64,000 nt of DNA, taken from Durusdinium trenchii. Lineage: Eukaryota; Sar; Dinophyceae; Suessiales; Symbiodiniaceae. How positions within the stretch are numbered: the stretch's first letter is position 1; the number at the start of each line of letters is the position of its first letter. The position numbers were made by a program, and so were the translations under genes. Below are positions 29,193-41,026 of the stretch, piece after piece. The stretch spans positions 62,001 through 126,000 of the forward strand of contig CAXAMN010022873.1 of assembly GCA_963970005.1 (NCBI GenBank). The letters are read 5' to 3'. The notes under the pieces are model-generated. The model was given only the letters and a program-made list of their open reading frames with translations. It was not told where the DNA came from and searched no databases.

Positions 29193-30400
29193 CTCCAGTG
29201 AAGCTTTGGCAGGCGGGGGTTCCCTGGCACGATTTGAAAGGCCCTACGAAATTGTCATAGCATTGGTTCATGGACCAAGTCCTTTACCAAGGTTACTACC
29301 TGCAAAACGAAGGATCTGCAAATCTCGACTCGTAAATGAAAACAGTCAGGGGGATTTCCTGGTGCCGTTGGGCATTGGCCCGACTGTGCCGGACGACACA
29401 AGTCTGAGGACTGGTCGAGTGATCAGCAAGGGGATCGCAAATTATCAGGCGGAGAGTGAGACAGAGATTGTTTTCGGAAACCGTTCGATGTGGTTCGTTG
29501 TAGGTGGTTTGTTTGAATTTTGGGTTTGTTTTCTAAGTTCTAGGCGTTTTGGAGAGATTGTGATGCAAAGGCGGAGCTTTCCAACAAGAGAAAACATTAC
29601 AAGCCTCCGTCGTGTGCCGTTGTAGGCGGGAGATGCACTCAGTGGTGTCACCCTGGCCAGATTGTGGAAGTTTTGCTGCCGCAGCTTCACATAAACAAGC
29701 AGCTGTCCCGTCATTCCCTTTTGGGTGTGGGTGACAACCGAACAGGTTCATTCTTGGATTTGGACCCTGTTTAGAAGTGGCAATTCTTTAAAAAACTGAG
29801 AGGAAAAATTCGGAAGACAACGTGCAACGGAGATGCAGAATGATACAGGACAAGTGAGGCCGTGAGTATCGTCAAGACAGGCAAGACTCCCAAGTGATGA
29901 GCCAGGCTGCTACGGTGCCGGTGGAGAAAGGCATGACCATCATGAGCAGCGTTCTCGATTGCGCCATTTTTGCCCTCGTGAATTGGAAGTGCTGCTGAGC
30001 ACCTTTCGCTGAGCTTGTCGAAACGCGCGTTGAGGTGTGAAGCCAGAACTCGACACCGCTCCTCTGGATGGAATCATGTGCCTTGTTTGAGATGGTTTAG
30101 CCGCGGAAACAAAACAATAATGTTGTGTTTTTTGTCACTGTTTTTGATGACATAGCTTCCGAGAGAGATGGTGGGACGGGTGTTCTCAAAGTGCATTTCC
30201 TTGTGCTGTCTACAGCAGAACATGCTGTCACACGCTGACTGTCTGTTTCCAGGTAGTTGCCAAAGCACGAGCAAGTAAGTTTAGACTTGACCCTCCCCCC
30301 CCGCCCCTATCTCTTCTGAAGGCCAAAACTATTTTTTGATCCATTTTCAGTTGCAGGTCTACCTTTCTTTTTGGTGAGACGCTTCAACTTGTACACTGAT
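29193..30400. other. No gene seen
   Basis: A plus-strand frame over 29206-29625 continues directly from the element but has no domain and uses a different composition. I find no exon with convincing splice sites before about 30410. Confidence 0.5.
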
Positions 30401-30409
30401 GTTGCTACC

Positions 30410-31558
30410 TGCAGACAATATGCAGAACCTTCAACCCATTGTACCACACAGCTTTGGATCTTTCCTCCTAGACAAGAAGGTCTTGATGGTATAACAGCGT
30501 CCATGCTGCTAAGCGACCAGCACTTTGTCCGTCGAATTGGCTCCGCTTTTGCTTGCCAAGGATTCCTCGTGCGAATGGAACCACTGTCGTTGATGCCATT
30601 CTCAATGGTCTTTCGCCCGTAGCTCAATGCGTTGGCGGCTGGCCCGACTTTTGGATCAAAGCGACTCTGAAAAGCATGGGACAGATGAAGAACGAAGACG
30701 AAAAGACTCACCCTCCACTCTACCTCCCCTCCCGTGGCTTTGAACTTCTGACTCGCTCCCCCCAGCTCGCCTGCGAGCGCTGGCTCCGAGCTCTGGAGGC
30801 CGAAGGTGCTGGACGTGAAGCGATCCAGGTTTGAGGATGGGATTGACCGGTTCATCAAGAAGGAGACTGGTTCATTTTTTGGAACGTGTTTGTGTTTCCA
30901 GTTTCCATCTAAGTCTCGCAACTCCCAACACTCGCCCCAAAATCATCAGATCGGATGTGGAGTTCACCACCTGTTTGGTGTTCTGAAAATGGTAAGTCCA
31001 AGGGGCCGTGTCGTCCACTTCCATGACTATTTCAGGGAGTGTATCAATGTCTTTTGGTGGCAGTTTTGGTTCAGGACCTTCCAAAGCTAATGACTGCCAT
31101 GGAGTGCCATGCTAAGCTGGATGCGCCAATTGTCACCTTGAGCTTTGTCAAATGCTTCTTTTCAAAGCAATGTTTTTACCCAGGGGTTACAGCCTGATTC
31201 AGCGCGTTTCGAAAGCTGATATGAGTGTGGCGCCCTCAGATGATCGCAGCAAGCTGCACAATTGCGCCGCACCTTTACCTTTGTCATTTCGGAGGGTCCA
31301 TCGGCTGGGCCGGGAAAAGGGAAGGTCCTTGACGACCACAACCCGCAGCTATGGATGGTGACCCCTGAGGATTACAACCATCCTTGGACGTTTTTTTCCG
31401 GATTTGGGCCGTTGCTCATGGGAGGGGAACTCATCTCAAGACTCACGTGGAGCACACCGTTCGGATCGCCAAGGAGCCCATCGTGGCACAATTGAAGAGC
31501 GACCGAACAGCCTTTGAGGAGGCGGATTCTGCCAGTTTTTCGATTCAATGTATCTACA
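30410..31558 (+). CDS. Exons of an unknown host gene
   Basis: Three or four exons are visible. A possible first one follows CTGCAG at about 30415 (NMQNLQPIVPHSFGSFLLDKK). The next, 30561-30828, follows CCAAG|G and reads IPRANGTTVVDAILNGL, YLPSRGFELLTRSPQLACER and ends at GT. Then 31250-31357 (TFTFVISEGPSAGPGKGKVL), and 31425-31558 (HVEHTVRIAKEPIVAQLKSD, ending at a perfect GTAAGT donor, 31559-31564). The protein is not recognised, and no stop-containing terminal exon was found before the kinase gene, so it may run on. Confidence 0.5.
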
Positions 31559-31564
31559 GTAAGT

Positions 31565-33636
31565 TACTCAGCTCCTCCCTCCCTACTTAATTAAGTAGGC
31601 GCTTACTGAATTAAGTAAGGGAGAGGTAGCCAGTACCTTACTTATGATACCAGTATGGACGCAGGATAGCTCACGCTTCTTCAAGGAAGCTCCCCCGCTA
31701 AGGGCGGGGGTGAGCTTCCTTGAAGAAGTGTTCGCACTATTCATTTGGTCCCTAGATTTTTAGGGAAACTTAAATACAGTATTCATGCATCTGATATATA
31801 TATATATGTATGTATGTATATATAATATGTGAAATAGGATAGGATCATAGGTTGGTAGAATGTGTGTTTCTCACATACCTTCCCTTCCATCCTATTGTGT
31901 TGATGTATCTATCCAGATGCGCGACCACAGCACGGATAGAGCCCGTTCTGTGTGTGATGGATATGTGCACAGGCCGTGAGAAAGAAAGACTATGCAGAGA
32001 TCAGAAGGACTGTTCACAGTTCTTTCGAACAGCTGCCGACACCTGTTTTCAGCTGCTTTTTAGTTCGCTGGTAACCTTCTCGAGTTCGCTGGGGTCTCCA
32101 ACCTCCGGACAAAGGCCGACGTCACCTGTCCGGTCCGTTTACCCCCCCGAGTCGGTCCCAGGACCTTCAAAAGCTGGAACGATCACCTCGATCCGGAGAT
32201 CGGCACCTGGGCCCGGGTGTCCCGGAGGATCGGCACCTTCCCGGCGTTCCGAGAAGAATGCTGCCCGGAGGTGCCCCGGAGCGGTGTCTGAATGGTCCGA
32301 AGATGGTCCGTCGAAGAGATGGCTCGTTGGTGCCGCTGGTTTTTCCCAAATGGCCGTGGGGTGAGGCACGGATGGGCCCCGTGCCTGCCCTTTGGAATCG
32401 GTTCCCCGACTCGCTCCCGTCCGATGGGACCGGGATCCGACCGGCGGACGCACCGAGGACTTGGCCGAGACCTTCTGAGGAGCTTGGGAGTTGTCTTCCT
32501 GAGTGAAGTGAGGGAGTTGGCTCTTGCTTGGCTAGTGTTTATTTGCCATTTTTCCCAAAGAACGAGTTCATTTGCGAGTCCCAGTTGTGTCCTTGGTGGA
32601 TATATCACATTGTATCACACGGGATCCAAGAAGCCTGTTTTATTTTTCTCATACGTGGACTTGCTTTTCCGTACTTAGCTTGCCGGCTGAACGTTGGTTT
32701 CTGTAAACAGTTCCCAATGCAGACCGAAGGTGGGCTATGCACTCAGCGGTCGCAGGTGAGATAAGACATACAGTGACATACAGATCCCAGCTCTGAAGGC
32801 TCACAGAGGGTGTGACTCTGGAGTGCAACACCTTTGTGTGCTGAATATACGGAAGGCTTCCGTTCCCCGTCTTCTTTCTGTTTTCCTTCCGTGTTTGAAA
32901 AGAGCGTTTCGTTCTTTTGGGCGAGCAAGCTTCTGACGCAGCGGAGATGCTCCTCATGTCCACAGTAGCATGAAGCACTTTAGAGAGGAAATTGTGCCGA
33001 GACATTTGGCCCAGAGTCCTCATATGCCGTGAAGAGCTCAAGAGATTCTGAAAGACATTGGGATTTGCATGAAGATGTTGAATTTTGGATTTTGGACCTT
33101 CAATTAAGTAGCAAAGGTTGAAGCGTGGATTCCTTTCCTCAAAATGAAGGGACCTTTGCACCCTTGTTGGAATTCTATGCGTACAGTCTTTGGCATCAGC
33201 CTTGACCAGTTGAACGAACAAACTGACGTTCAACGGACCCTATGCTGGCTTTGCTGCCCAATGCAGCGTGCACGCTCTGCTAGAAGTGTTTGCGACTTAC
33301 TGGGTGAGATCGTTTTGAGAAGGGAGCACATTGTGGAAGACCGCTGCATCGAACTTGGAACTCTGGCACCTCTTGCATCCTCTTGCATTCCTTTTTTTTG
33401 CGTTTCTGGAGCGTTTTTGCCTCCTCGTGGGGGGAGGTTTGCGGAGGATCGACGCAAAAGCAACCTGCCAAGGTCCTGGGCGGCGAAGCCTCCAGCTTCC
33501 AACTGCCTGCCAGGCGCTGTCGGTCGTCCGGCCGCGCCGGTGATTCACGGAGCTCCGTGCGTCGAACGGAGGTCCTCCGAGTTGCGAAGGGGCCTGGGGG
33601 GGTTGTTGAGTGGGATCGACGGTGTCTACTTTCCAG
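31565..33636. other. Introns or intergenic; no firm exon
   Basis: The stretch includes an 11-base inverted repeat near 31679-31729 (CTTCAAGGAAGCTC and its reverse complement flanking CCCCCGC/GCGGGGG), a TA-rich run at 31793-31825, and a GC-rich block at 32080-32500 with long overlapping ORFs on both strands that look like composition effects. The plus frame from 33144 has some protein-like parts (DQLNEQTDVQRTL) and may contain the 5' end of the kinase gene. Confidence 0.45.
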
Positions 33637-36600
33637 GTACCACTTCCAAAAGCTTCTTGGGAGCGGCAGCTATGGTGTGAAACTGAGGCACTGAGAAAAC
33701 AGCGGCGCTTGGCGTGTCCTGTCCGGCGTTGTGGCTCCTGCATCCCGGCACGTCGTTGTAGCTTCCTGCATCGACTGAGGTGTGGTTGCATCCTTCCGTG
33801 ATGCAACCGATGGCAGGGATGTGGCCATCAAGCGGATGCGGGGGGCCCAAGTTGCTGTGGCACAAGTTGCTTTTGATGTGAGCTACGGTGGTACAAACGC
33901 GATTTGGACCCAGAGCAATGTACGTGCTGCTGCGAGTGTTGGGAAGGCCTTTTGCTTTGCTGAGGCGAAAGGTCTTTGACAATTTCTTGATGCTGAGACG
34001 AACGTGGTCACCTTGAGGGGGGGACAAGTTTGTTATCATGCATGCGGTATCACACCATGCGTATCACCTTGTGCGTCCCCTAAACGTCGCTTGGTATGCG
34101 TATTTGTAGCAAAGCACCACCACTGTTTGTTGCGCAGAGGACCATTCGAACAGACACCTCTTGCTCACTGAGGTTGAGAGAGATCAAGTTGATGCGACAC
34201 TTTCGACATCCCAATCTTTTGCAACTGCATGATGTGCTGATCTCAGGGCATTCGTCCGGGCACAAACAACGCCCTCCCTGCGGACCGGAAACGACGCCTC
34301 GGGCGCGAGTGGACACCGCGCCGCTCGGGCACCGCGGGCCATTCGCACCGGTGCCCAGGTGCTGCTGGTGGAATCTGGAGGCCCTGGCCGTGTTTGTTGA
34401 GGTTGGAAGTATAAGAATCACTGTTTGGTTGTGTTTCAAGATCAGGGCGCCCGATCCAAAGTATTCAGTTGGATATTCCAATTGTTGAGGGCTGAGCTCA
34501 CAAATAAGGGCATGTTTTCTTACTGTTTTGCTCAGAAAAATGGTCGAACATGCGACATCATGTTCAGGAGAGCTGTACATTTCAATGGAGTGCAGCGCTG
34601 ATTCAGTGCCCAGCAGTGTGTGACTGGCAAGCTGATCAACTTGGAATGCTTCCTTCTTGTGTCAATCTTTCGTTTATTGTAATACAATACAATTACATAC
34701 AATTACATAATACATACATATGTTACATAAGTAGTACGTTGTTGCTGGGTTTTTGTGACTTTGATTGTGAAGCTATCCTTTATCTCCAATAATGTTGCCA
34801 CAACAGACATCCATTGCCCAACGCTTCAGCTTGCCTGTCGCCTGTCAGACACGTCTCGGACACGAGGCTCATGGACTGTGATCTTGATCGCTTGGTCAGA
34901 GGTGTGGTGTGGGTGGGCAGCGTTGGTGGGGACGACCAGCGGTTTAACTGGGGACCAGGCACCAATGCTGGATGAAATTGCTCGGCCCCCATTTATCTCA
35001 TTTGAAAGGTCCATGAGGGGTTTGCGTTATCACGAAAGGTAGCCCTTAAGGGGATACCTAGAGTTTGTCTTGCGAAGCAAGTGTTGGCGCGTCCGGGTCT
35101 AATGATTGATCATTCAATTCAACCCCCCCTCTCTAAATTCAATTCTCTCCTAGAGAACGTTTTCGTGAGCCTCTCATGATTTCAGGATAGTTGAAACCCT
35201 CTTGAACATTGAGAAAGAGTGCATATGATATTCTAATCACGAAAGGTGTTCCCTGAGGGAATACATACCTAGAGTTTGTTTTGTGAAGCATGTCAATTCT
35301 CTCCTGGGGAACGTCTTCGTGAGCCTCTTATGGTTTCAGGATAGTTCAAATCCTATGATGCTCCGATTCAATGCTCACTGGTGCTCTGAGCCATGGGGCA
35401 AGTTTGTTTTCCTAAGAATCTTTTTGAACATTTCGAGAGCATATGTTTGAACATTTAGAGTGCATATGAAATTATATTTACGAAAGGTCGCCTCCGAGGG
35501 GATAAATCACCATGTCGAACCTTGCATTTTTGCTCCTGCCTCTCGCGTTCTCTTCTCTTCCCGCTGTCCTACCTTTCGTGTCTCCCTCCTCTCAAGTTGT
35601 TTGTTGTGAGACCTTAGGAATTCTCCTTGATGCATCCGGAAATGTTAGTAACTGTTGGTATGTCTACTGTAAGACTTTGCACTTGCATGCAGTTGCACAT
35701 TCCTGCAAGCGAGCCACACTATGAAAAGCATGACCACACACACAAGGGTGTGGGAGGGTGTGTGCATTGATTTTGGCCAGGCCGTGGTGTACCTTTGGAG
35801 GAGAGCTTGTGCCGTAGCTACTGTTCGCAGGCGGGGCCGCAGGCGATGCTTGGAGTAGAGTAGGTGAGACGAAGACGGGAAGCGTGGCGAAGACAGATGC
35901 TGTGCTGAATTCTGTCGCCCATCGCCTTTTTTCCATATCTAAGAGTGTCTTGAGGCTGCCTCTCGAGGATTGGATAGATTCCAAGCACTTTTACCTTTGG
36001 ACTGTATATAGAGCATAGCTCAAAGATCTCACACATATTGACAGGCTTGGCAGGTTGTATTCTGTTGGTGGACTAGGTTTTCCTCGAAAATTCCATAGTT
36101 TGACGGCCAGGTGCTGCTGGGACTTCTTCACTTGCACTGTGCCCATGTGATCCATCGAGCCACTCAGAACGGTGTAGTGGAACAGCTATACTCAGGTTGT
36201 CCCCCCTTGGCGAAGAAACACTTTTTTTTTCGTTCTTTCTTTTTTTTGCATTAAACAAAAAAACATCCCAATGGATCCGCTCGGACGAACCCTCCGAAAA
36301 CCACCGAGGACTTGAAGCCTGCGAATATCTTCATTCGCCTCAAGGCGCACGAGGCGTGCCCGCGGGCCGCACGTGAGCACCCTGCGTGGCACAGCTCTGC
36401 CACCACGCAGCTGAGTTCCACCGCCGTTGTTTCCAGGCCAAGATTGGAGACTTGGGCTTGAGCCGCGGGATTGCAGTGGATGGCCAGACTGGCGAGGCGC
36501 CGGTTCTTCTGAATCATGGTGATGTTCAGCTTCCATGATGATTGAGAAATGTGAGGAAAGCTGGCCTTGGAGATTTGAAGCTTGTTCTTTTGCTACATCC

Positions 36601-37617
36601 TACCAAGTTTTGATAGGTTTTTGCTTATCCGCTTGTTGCACACCAAAACCATATCTCTGTGGTTGCTCAACCATTTCATGTTCCCTTTCTGGAACTGTTG
36701 AACAGTTGCCTCCGGCGTTTCAATGGCGCCGCAGGCCATTCATCCCATCGAGGAGCAGCTCACCGAGTATGTGGTCACGCGCTGGTCCTTCCTGGCGCAT
36801 TTTTTTTCATCGCGTCGCGGTCATGGGTCCAAATGAAAGTTAGCTGATGGTTTCGGAAGCGAGATTCTTAGGATATTTTTGTTCAAAAGTGGGAAACCCA
36901 AGCCCTTCCTATGGGTGTGGGGAGAAACATGCGGCCAGCGGTTTTGGCTCCTGACTCTTGCCAGGTACCGTGCACCGGAAGTGCTTTTGGCTCGATCAAA
37001 GTACGGGCTTTGCCAGCATGTTTTGAAGTGTTTCCCTTGTTTTCAAACAATGACTGCAGAAGTCATACTGAAGCACCAGCGTGTTTACGCCTAGGCCGAA
37101 AGTGGACGTGTGGTCTGTCGGGTGCATCCTCTACGAGATGTGGACTGCAAAGGCGCTGCGCCGATGTTCACCGAAAATGGTCAGTCTAAAAGAAAAGGGC
37201 CAGCACAGATTGCTTGGCAGACGAGTGGGGCTCGTATAACTTGATTTGCCTATATATATAATATATATATATAGACGTTTTCCTTCTTACAGAAGGATGA
37301 TTTCTGCAGGTTCTTAAATATATGAACACGCAGTTGTTCCTAGTAGAGTCACGCTTTCCGTCTCCTTTGTGCTGTGCCATTTCACCCGACGGCCCGTCAG
37401 GCACTCTTTCCTGGCAAAAACAGCTTGGACCAGCTCAGCAAAGTGGAGTTCTTGGGAGGAACTGTGAACATTGTAAGGAACAAAACACTTAGTGCAGAGC
37501 TGGCAGTACACAGGACTAAAAGCTGCATTTGTTGGCCAACTGGCATACTTTGAGGTCGTTGGAATCATGGGCATGCCTTCTCTAGAGCTCGAACGCTCAG
37601 TGGCTTTGGAACATCCG
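33637..37617 (+). CDS. MAP kinase (TEY type), multi-exon
   Basis: A serine/threonine kinase of the CMGC/MAPK family, spread over at least 13 small exons: 33637-33674 (YHFQKLLGSGSYG, Gly-loop), 33780-33838 (VVASFRDATDGRDVAIKRM, ATP-binding Lys), 33972-34003 (VFDNFLMLRRT), 34173-34233 (LREIKLMRHFRHPNLLQLHD), 34568-34605 (ELYISMECSADS, tentative), 35831-36003 (RLPLEDWIDSKHFYLWT), 36111-36158 (VLLGLLHLHCAHVIHR), 36309-36344 (DLKPANIFIRLK, catalytic Asp), 36437-36518 (AKIGDLGLSRGIAVDG), 36706-36784 (LTEYVVTRW), 36965-37006 (YRAPEVLLARSKYG), 37095-37152 (PKVDVWSVGCILYEMW), 37401-37442 (ALFPGKNSLDQLSK) and 37555-37617 (VVGIMGMPSLELERSV). Most joins keep phase and start AG|G. DFG is DLG. The N-terminus and the end of the C-lobe are not located. 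Confidence 0.88.
35030..35512 (+). repeat. Tandem repeat of ~200 bp in a kinase intron, 2.5 copies
   Basis: Units start near 35030, 35237 and 35480 with (T)CACGAAAGGT or TTACGAAAGGT, then a short palindrome, then ATACCTAGAGTTTGT and, further on, CAATTCTCTCCT and TTTCAGGATAGTT. The third unit is partial. The palindromes differ in bases but all fold: CCCTTAAGGG, TTCCC-TGA-GGGAA and CCTC-C-GAGG. Confidence 0.75.
37245..37275 (+). repeat. (TA)n microsatellite in a kinase intron
   Basis: A run of TA dinucleotides with one interruption lies inside the GC-AG intron 37153-37400. Confidence 0.8.
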
Positions 37618-37828
37618 CAAAGATATGGCTGACACGCTACATTACTTGTACTTGTAATTGTATAGGTGGCAACATTGTGCGACGAAAGGTCAGGGATGAC
37701 AGAGAGGAAGAAACAGAAAGAGGCCCATCCTGCTAGTTTCCCTGTGATATGCCCATGAACGCTGAACTTCAAGCACTCTAAAGGCCAGGATAGGCTCTGG
37801 CTGGAGTTTTTTCTTTTTGATGCCTCGC

Positions 37829-38077
37829 TCAGGGAGCAGTGGTGGGTTCCGGAGGACGATGTGATGGGTTCCGTCAAGTTGTCCGACCGTCGCTTGGGGA
37901 TTTTCGGGGTCCCCACCACTTTCTCGACTGCAACGAGAGATTCTCCAGGAGTCGCGACCACTCCTCTTGCGGTGCTCTCCACAGAGCCGATCCGTGAAGG
38001 GCTTGTCAAAGATGTGCGGAAGCCTGGTTCAGAAGGTTTGAGTTCCAATCTTCATTCAAACCAAACGTCAAATATTG
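37829..38077 (+). CDS. Likely exon after the kinase domain
   Basis: After CTCAG|G the frame reads EQWWVPEDDVMGSVKLSDRR, then LGIFGVPTTFSTATRDSPG and KDVRKPGSEGLSSNLHSNQ, and ends at a perfect GTAAGT donor (about 38079). It could be the C-terminal tail of the MAP kinase or part of a following gene. The opposite-strand ORF over the same bases is longer but has no domain and no splice logic. Confidence 0.5.
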
Positions 38078-39340
38078 AGTAAGTACTACCGCACCACCTG
38101 CAAGACTGATCAGACATTGGGTCGACACAGTTGGCGAAGGAGCGCGCACCGGGTCTCCGCACCAGCCGCGACCCCGCGAGCGCCGCAGGCTGGGACATCT
38201 GGACGGTGATGGTGCGGGAGCCAAGTTGGCACAGAGCTGTCTGGTCCTGCCAAGCAGGCTCAAGCAGGCTCAAGCATGTGGAGGATCCAGTCGAACTCGA
38301 TGGGACCCCGGAACACCACACGGCGTCCGATAGGACCTGTGGGAATTGGATCTTCACAGGGTCCTGCATGTCTTTGCTTCCAAGAGTTGTACACAAGCCT
38401 GAGCCTGAGACCCTCATTTGCCCCCAAGTTGCACACGTTCTTCACTCTTCTCCCTCGTTCTGAACATGTGCAAAGCCACGCCCTTCGGACTCCAAAAGTC
38501 CGGCGTTCCGTTCGATTTTCGTGTTCCACGTGTTCCACGACAGAGACTTGGGAAGTCGTCGTCCAGGTGCAACGATGCTGCGTGGACTTCTGGCCTTTGA
38601 TCCTTCGCGTCGACTTTCCGTGGTCGGAGCCACAAGTCTTTTGGGGTGAAACATGGTCTTTCTTCCACTTGATATGGGACAACACTCCGACTCCTGGTTG
38701 TGTAGTATTAGTATATATCATATAGTATCACGCAACTTCACGCTTCATTCATTTGCTGAAGTGTTTCCTTTGTTTTTTTTGAGGAAGCGGCACTGTGGAC
38801 ACCTTAGCATGCAAGATTCAGCGAGATGAAAAATCGTTGGCCCAGGAGTCCAGGAGATTCGGTTTCTTTTTGACTTCAAGCTTTGGGGGGTCCACCGCAG
38901 GGCCAGAGATGTGCCCTACAAACTCGTCTCAGGCAGCATCCATACCTGGAGGGTCTGACCCTTAGAGAGGGTCCATCACTCCACCAGCCGTGGCGTCGAG
39001 GGTCCAAGAAGCCGGTGCCCTTCTTGAGGCTGTTCAAGCACTGCGCAAGTGGAGCGTGCAAAGGTTCGTGGGGGGGGGCGGAGCAAGTTGCAGCAGCTTT
39101 CTTTCCGATACATTGGCAAGTTAGCAAGTGCAGGAGTGTTGGACGTGAGGTGTTCACAGGTTGCATTCAGATATTTATCTACTCTAGATGGATAAGGGCC
39201 AAAGACGCAGTACGCTGACCTGAAGACTATGTAAAGGGGCCAAAGAATAGTGTTCTACCCCGGCAGCTTTTTGACTCGACCAACTGAATTCACTTTTGCT
39301 CAGCTGCTCAAGGTGTCGCGTCGTCGCCCGTTGATCGGCA
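38078..39340. other. Mostly intron or intergenic; one possible exon
   Basis: A helical stretch AVASRVQEAGALLEAVQALR ends at a GT at 39064 and may be an exon from about 38972. Frames at 38131-38463 are open on both strands without recognisable features. A repeated CAGGCTCAAG (three times around 38255-38275) is a tiny tandem repeat. Confidence 0.35.
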
Positions 39341-41026
39341 ATGGTCGATGGCGTGGGCACGGCGGACGCTGACGGCGCCGAGGCCGATCGCTTGAGTCCC
39401 GCTCGGCCAGCGTCCGCCGCAAAAACAGACGAAGCTGACGGCGCGGAGGCAGCTCCAGGCTCTGAGGATGCGAAGGCTGCAAGTCCGAAGCAGAAAGCAT
39501 CGCTACTGCAGGAGGGTGGGTTGACTGCAGCAGATCCAAGTCTGGAGGCCTCGACGGCCTTGACGCTCCCACAGGATGAATCGATTGATGCAAGTCCAAA
39601 GCAGGATACAACTGTTACAACTGCCTTTCTTGAGGATGGAATTTCAAACACAAATGCCGATGCCAAGCCGTTTTCCATGGATTTCGATTTCCTGAAAGAT
39701 CGGTCCTTGTCCTTGGACCAAAAAGTTGACGAAATGGATGATGAGCAAGTAGCACTTGTGAAAGGAGCACTCGAAGATGCTGCCATTGCAAGAGAAGATT
39801 TAGTAATTCAATGGCGTGAGGTGTGCAAGCCTCGCAGAGCTGGTGCCATCGCCCCGAAATCCAAGGGTTCGCGCAAGGACTTTGCACCACTCTTTATCGA
39901 ATGGCTGGCAGCTCGCGGCTTGGACGATGCCTTAATGGAGGATGGCTATAGCGATGGCTGGAAGAAGTATCGATATCTGAGAGAGCCCAAGGTGATGCCC
40001 GAGGACAACTGGGAAGTTGCCTATCATGGGACATGGTGGTACTCGGTTTGGCTTGTGTTGCATTCTGGCGTTTTTCTCGAGTCCAACGACCGCGATAAAG
40101 GTCACGACTTCTGGGAACCTGGAGTCTACTGCTCACCCAATTTAGCCACAGCCCGATGGTATGCGAGGCCACACATTCTCTTTGGTGACGGCGTGTATCA
40201 CCGAATCATCTTCGAGCTCCGGGTGAACACCGAGAAGCGGATCCGGAACCGACAGCGGGGCGGGGTGCAGTGGGTCTTCAAGCCTGATGCTGTGTCCTTG
40301 TATGCTGTATGGGTGCAACGAAATGCCCCACCGGCCAATGGTGAAGAAAGAATCAATGACTGGGATCCAAAGTTAGAAGCCAGACCACCTGGAGAAGCTC
40401 TTGTGAATGCCACTGTGAATCCGCGTGAAGAACGACAAGCCGATGAGTGGTCAGAAACAGAACCAGATGAAGAAGGTGAAGAAGAGCCGGAGGACCAGCC
40501 TTTGCCACCACACTTGCATGCTTCTAACCATTTCCAGAAATACGCTTTGCCTACATCCAAGAGTTTGCCTCCCGCAACAGGTTCTACCGCAGCCTCAGGT
40601 GCACACCCAATCTTTTCCCGTTTGGCTCCAACCGGGATGGGTGGCACGATCCCAAGTGCCAAAACCCAGCAAAGCCTTGAGCACAGCTTTGCTGTGTCGG
40701 GGTCCTATGCCCAAAGCAACGGCTTTGGACCGCGGCCGGTGCCGCCCCGTCCCACTTGGACGCCCACTCCTCCGCCACCCAGCATGCCTCGGTGGAAGCC
40801 TCGGTCTACCCCGCGGGGGCGGATCGACCATTATCGGCCCGCCAAGAGGAAGAGAGAGTTGACTGAGGAGGAGAAGCTTGCTCAGGATGAGTGGACATTT
40901 GAGGAGTTTCTGAAACAGATGAAGCGTGATCAGGAGAAGAAGGAAGAGGCTTCTGCAGATGCTACCTTTTCATGCATGGTTGGTCCGCTTAAGTCAGCGA
41001 AGGCACTAGCAATGAAGTCCGAGTAA
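39341..41026 (+). CDS. Intronless 561-codon ORF with ADP-ribosyltransferase-like core
   Basis: The ATG at 39341 follows an in-frame TGA at 39332, so the start is firm. Residues 1-100 are Ala/Asp/Glu-rich with two SPKQ repeats. The central domain, about 160-330, has WEVAYHGTWWYSVW, then GVFLES, WEPGVYCSPN, TARWYARPHI, YHRIIFELRV and VQWVFKPDAVSLYAVWVQRN; the His-Gly-Thr, the GVYCSP turn and a late strand recall the ART/PARP fold, but the third catalytic residue is not certain. The C-terminal third is Pro-rich (PRPVPPRPTW, TPTPPPPS) with a nuclear-signal-like RPAKRKRELTEEEK and a charged helix. The lack of introns amid intron-rich neighbours suggests a retrocopy. Function is unknown. Confidence 0.7.
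   Translation: MVDGVGTADADGAEADRLSPARPASAAKTDEADGAEAAPGSEDAKAASPKQKASLLQEGGLTAADPSLEASTALTLPQDESIDASPKQDTTVTTAFLEDGISNTNADAKPFSMDFDFLKDRSLSLDQKVDEMDDEQVALVKGALEDAAIAREDLVIQWREVCKPRRAGAIAPKSKGSRKDFAPLFIEWLAARGLDDALMEDGYSDGWKKYRYLREPKVMPEDNWEVAYHGTWWYSVWLVLHSGVFLESNDRDKGHDFWEPGVYCSPNLATARWYARPHILFGDGVYHRIIFELRVNTEKRIRNRQRGGVQWVFKPDAVSLYAVWVQRNAPPANGEERINDWDPKLEARPPGEALVNATVNPREERQADEWSETEPDEEGEEEPEDQPLPPHLHASNHFQKYALPTSKSLPPATGSTAASGAHPIFSRLAPTGMGGTIPSAKTQQSLEHSFAVSGSYAQSNGFGPRPVPPRPTWTPTPPPPSMPRWKPRSTPRGRIDHYRPAKRKRELTEEEKLAQDEWTFEEFLKQMKRDQEKKEEASADATFSCMVGPLKSAKALAMKSE

Noticed and set aside
30307..30921. A 204-codon minus-strand ORF
   Set aside because: It covers the plus-strand exon 30561-30828, which has splice sites and better protein composition.
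32080..32610. Overlapping long ORFs on both strands
   Set aside because: They are explained by a GC-rich block with few stops in any frame; no domain in any frame.
37314..38048. A 244-codon minus-strand ORF
   Set aside because: It lies over plus-strand exons with good splice sites (kinase exons and 37829-38077) and has no domain; it is an antisense shadow.
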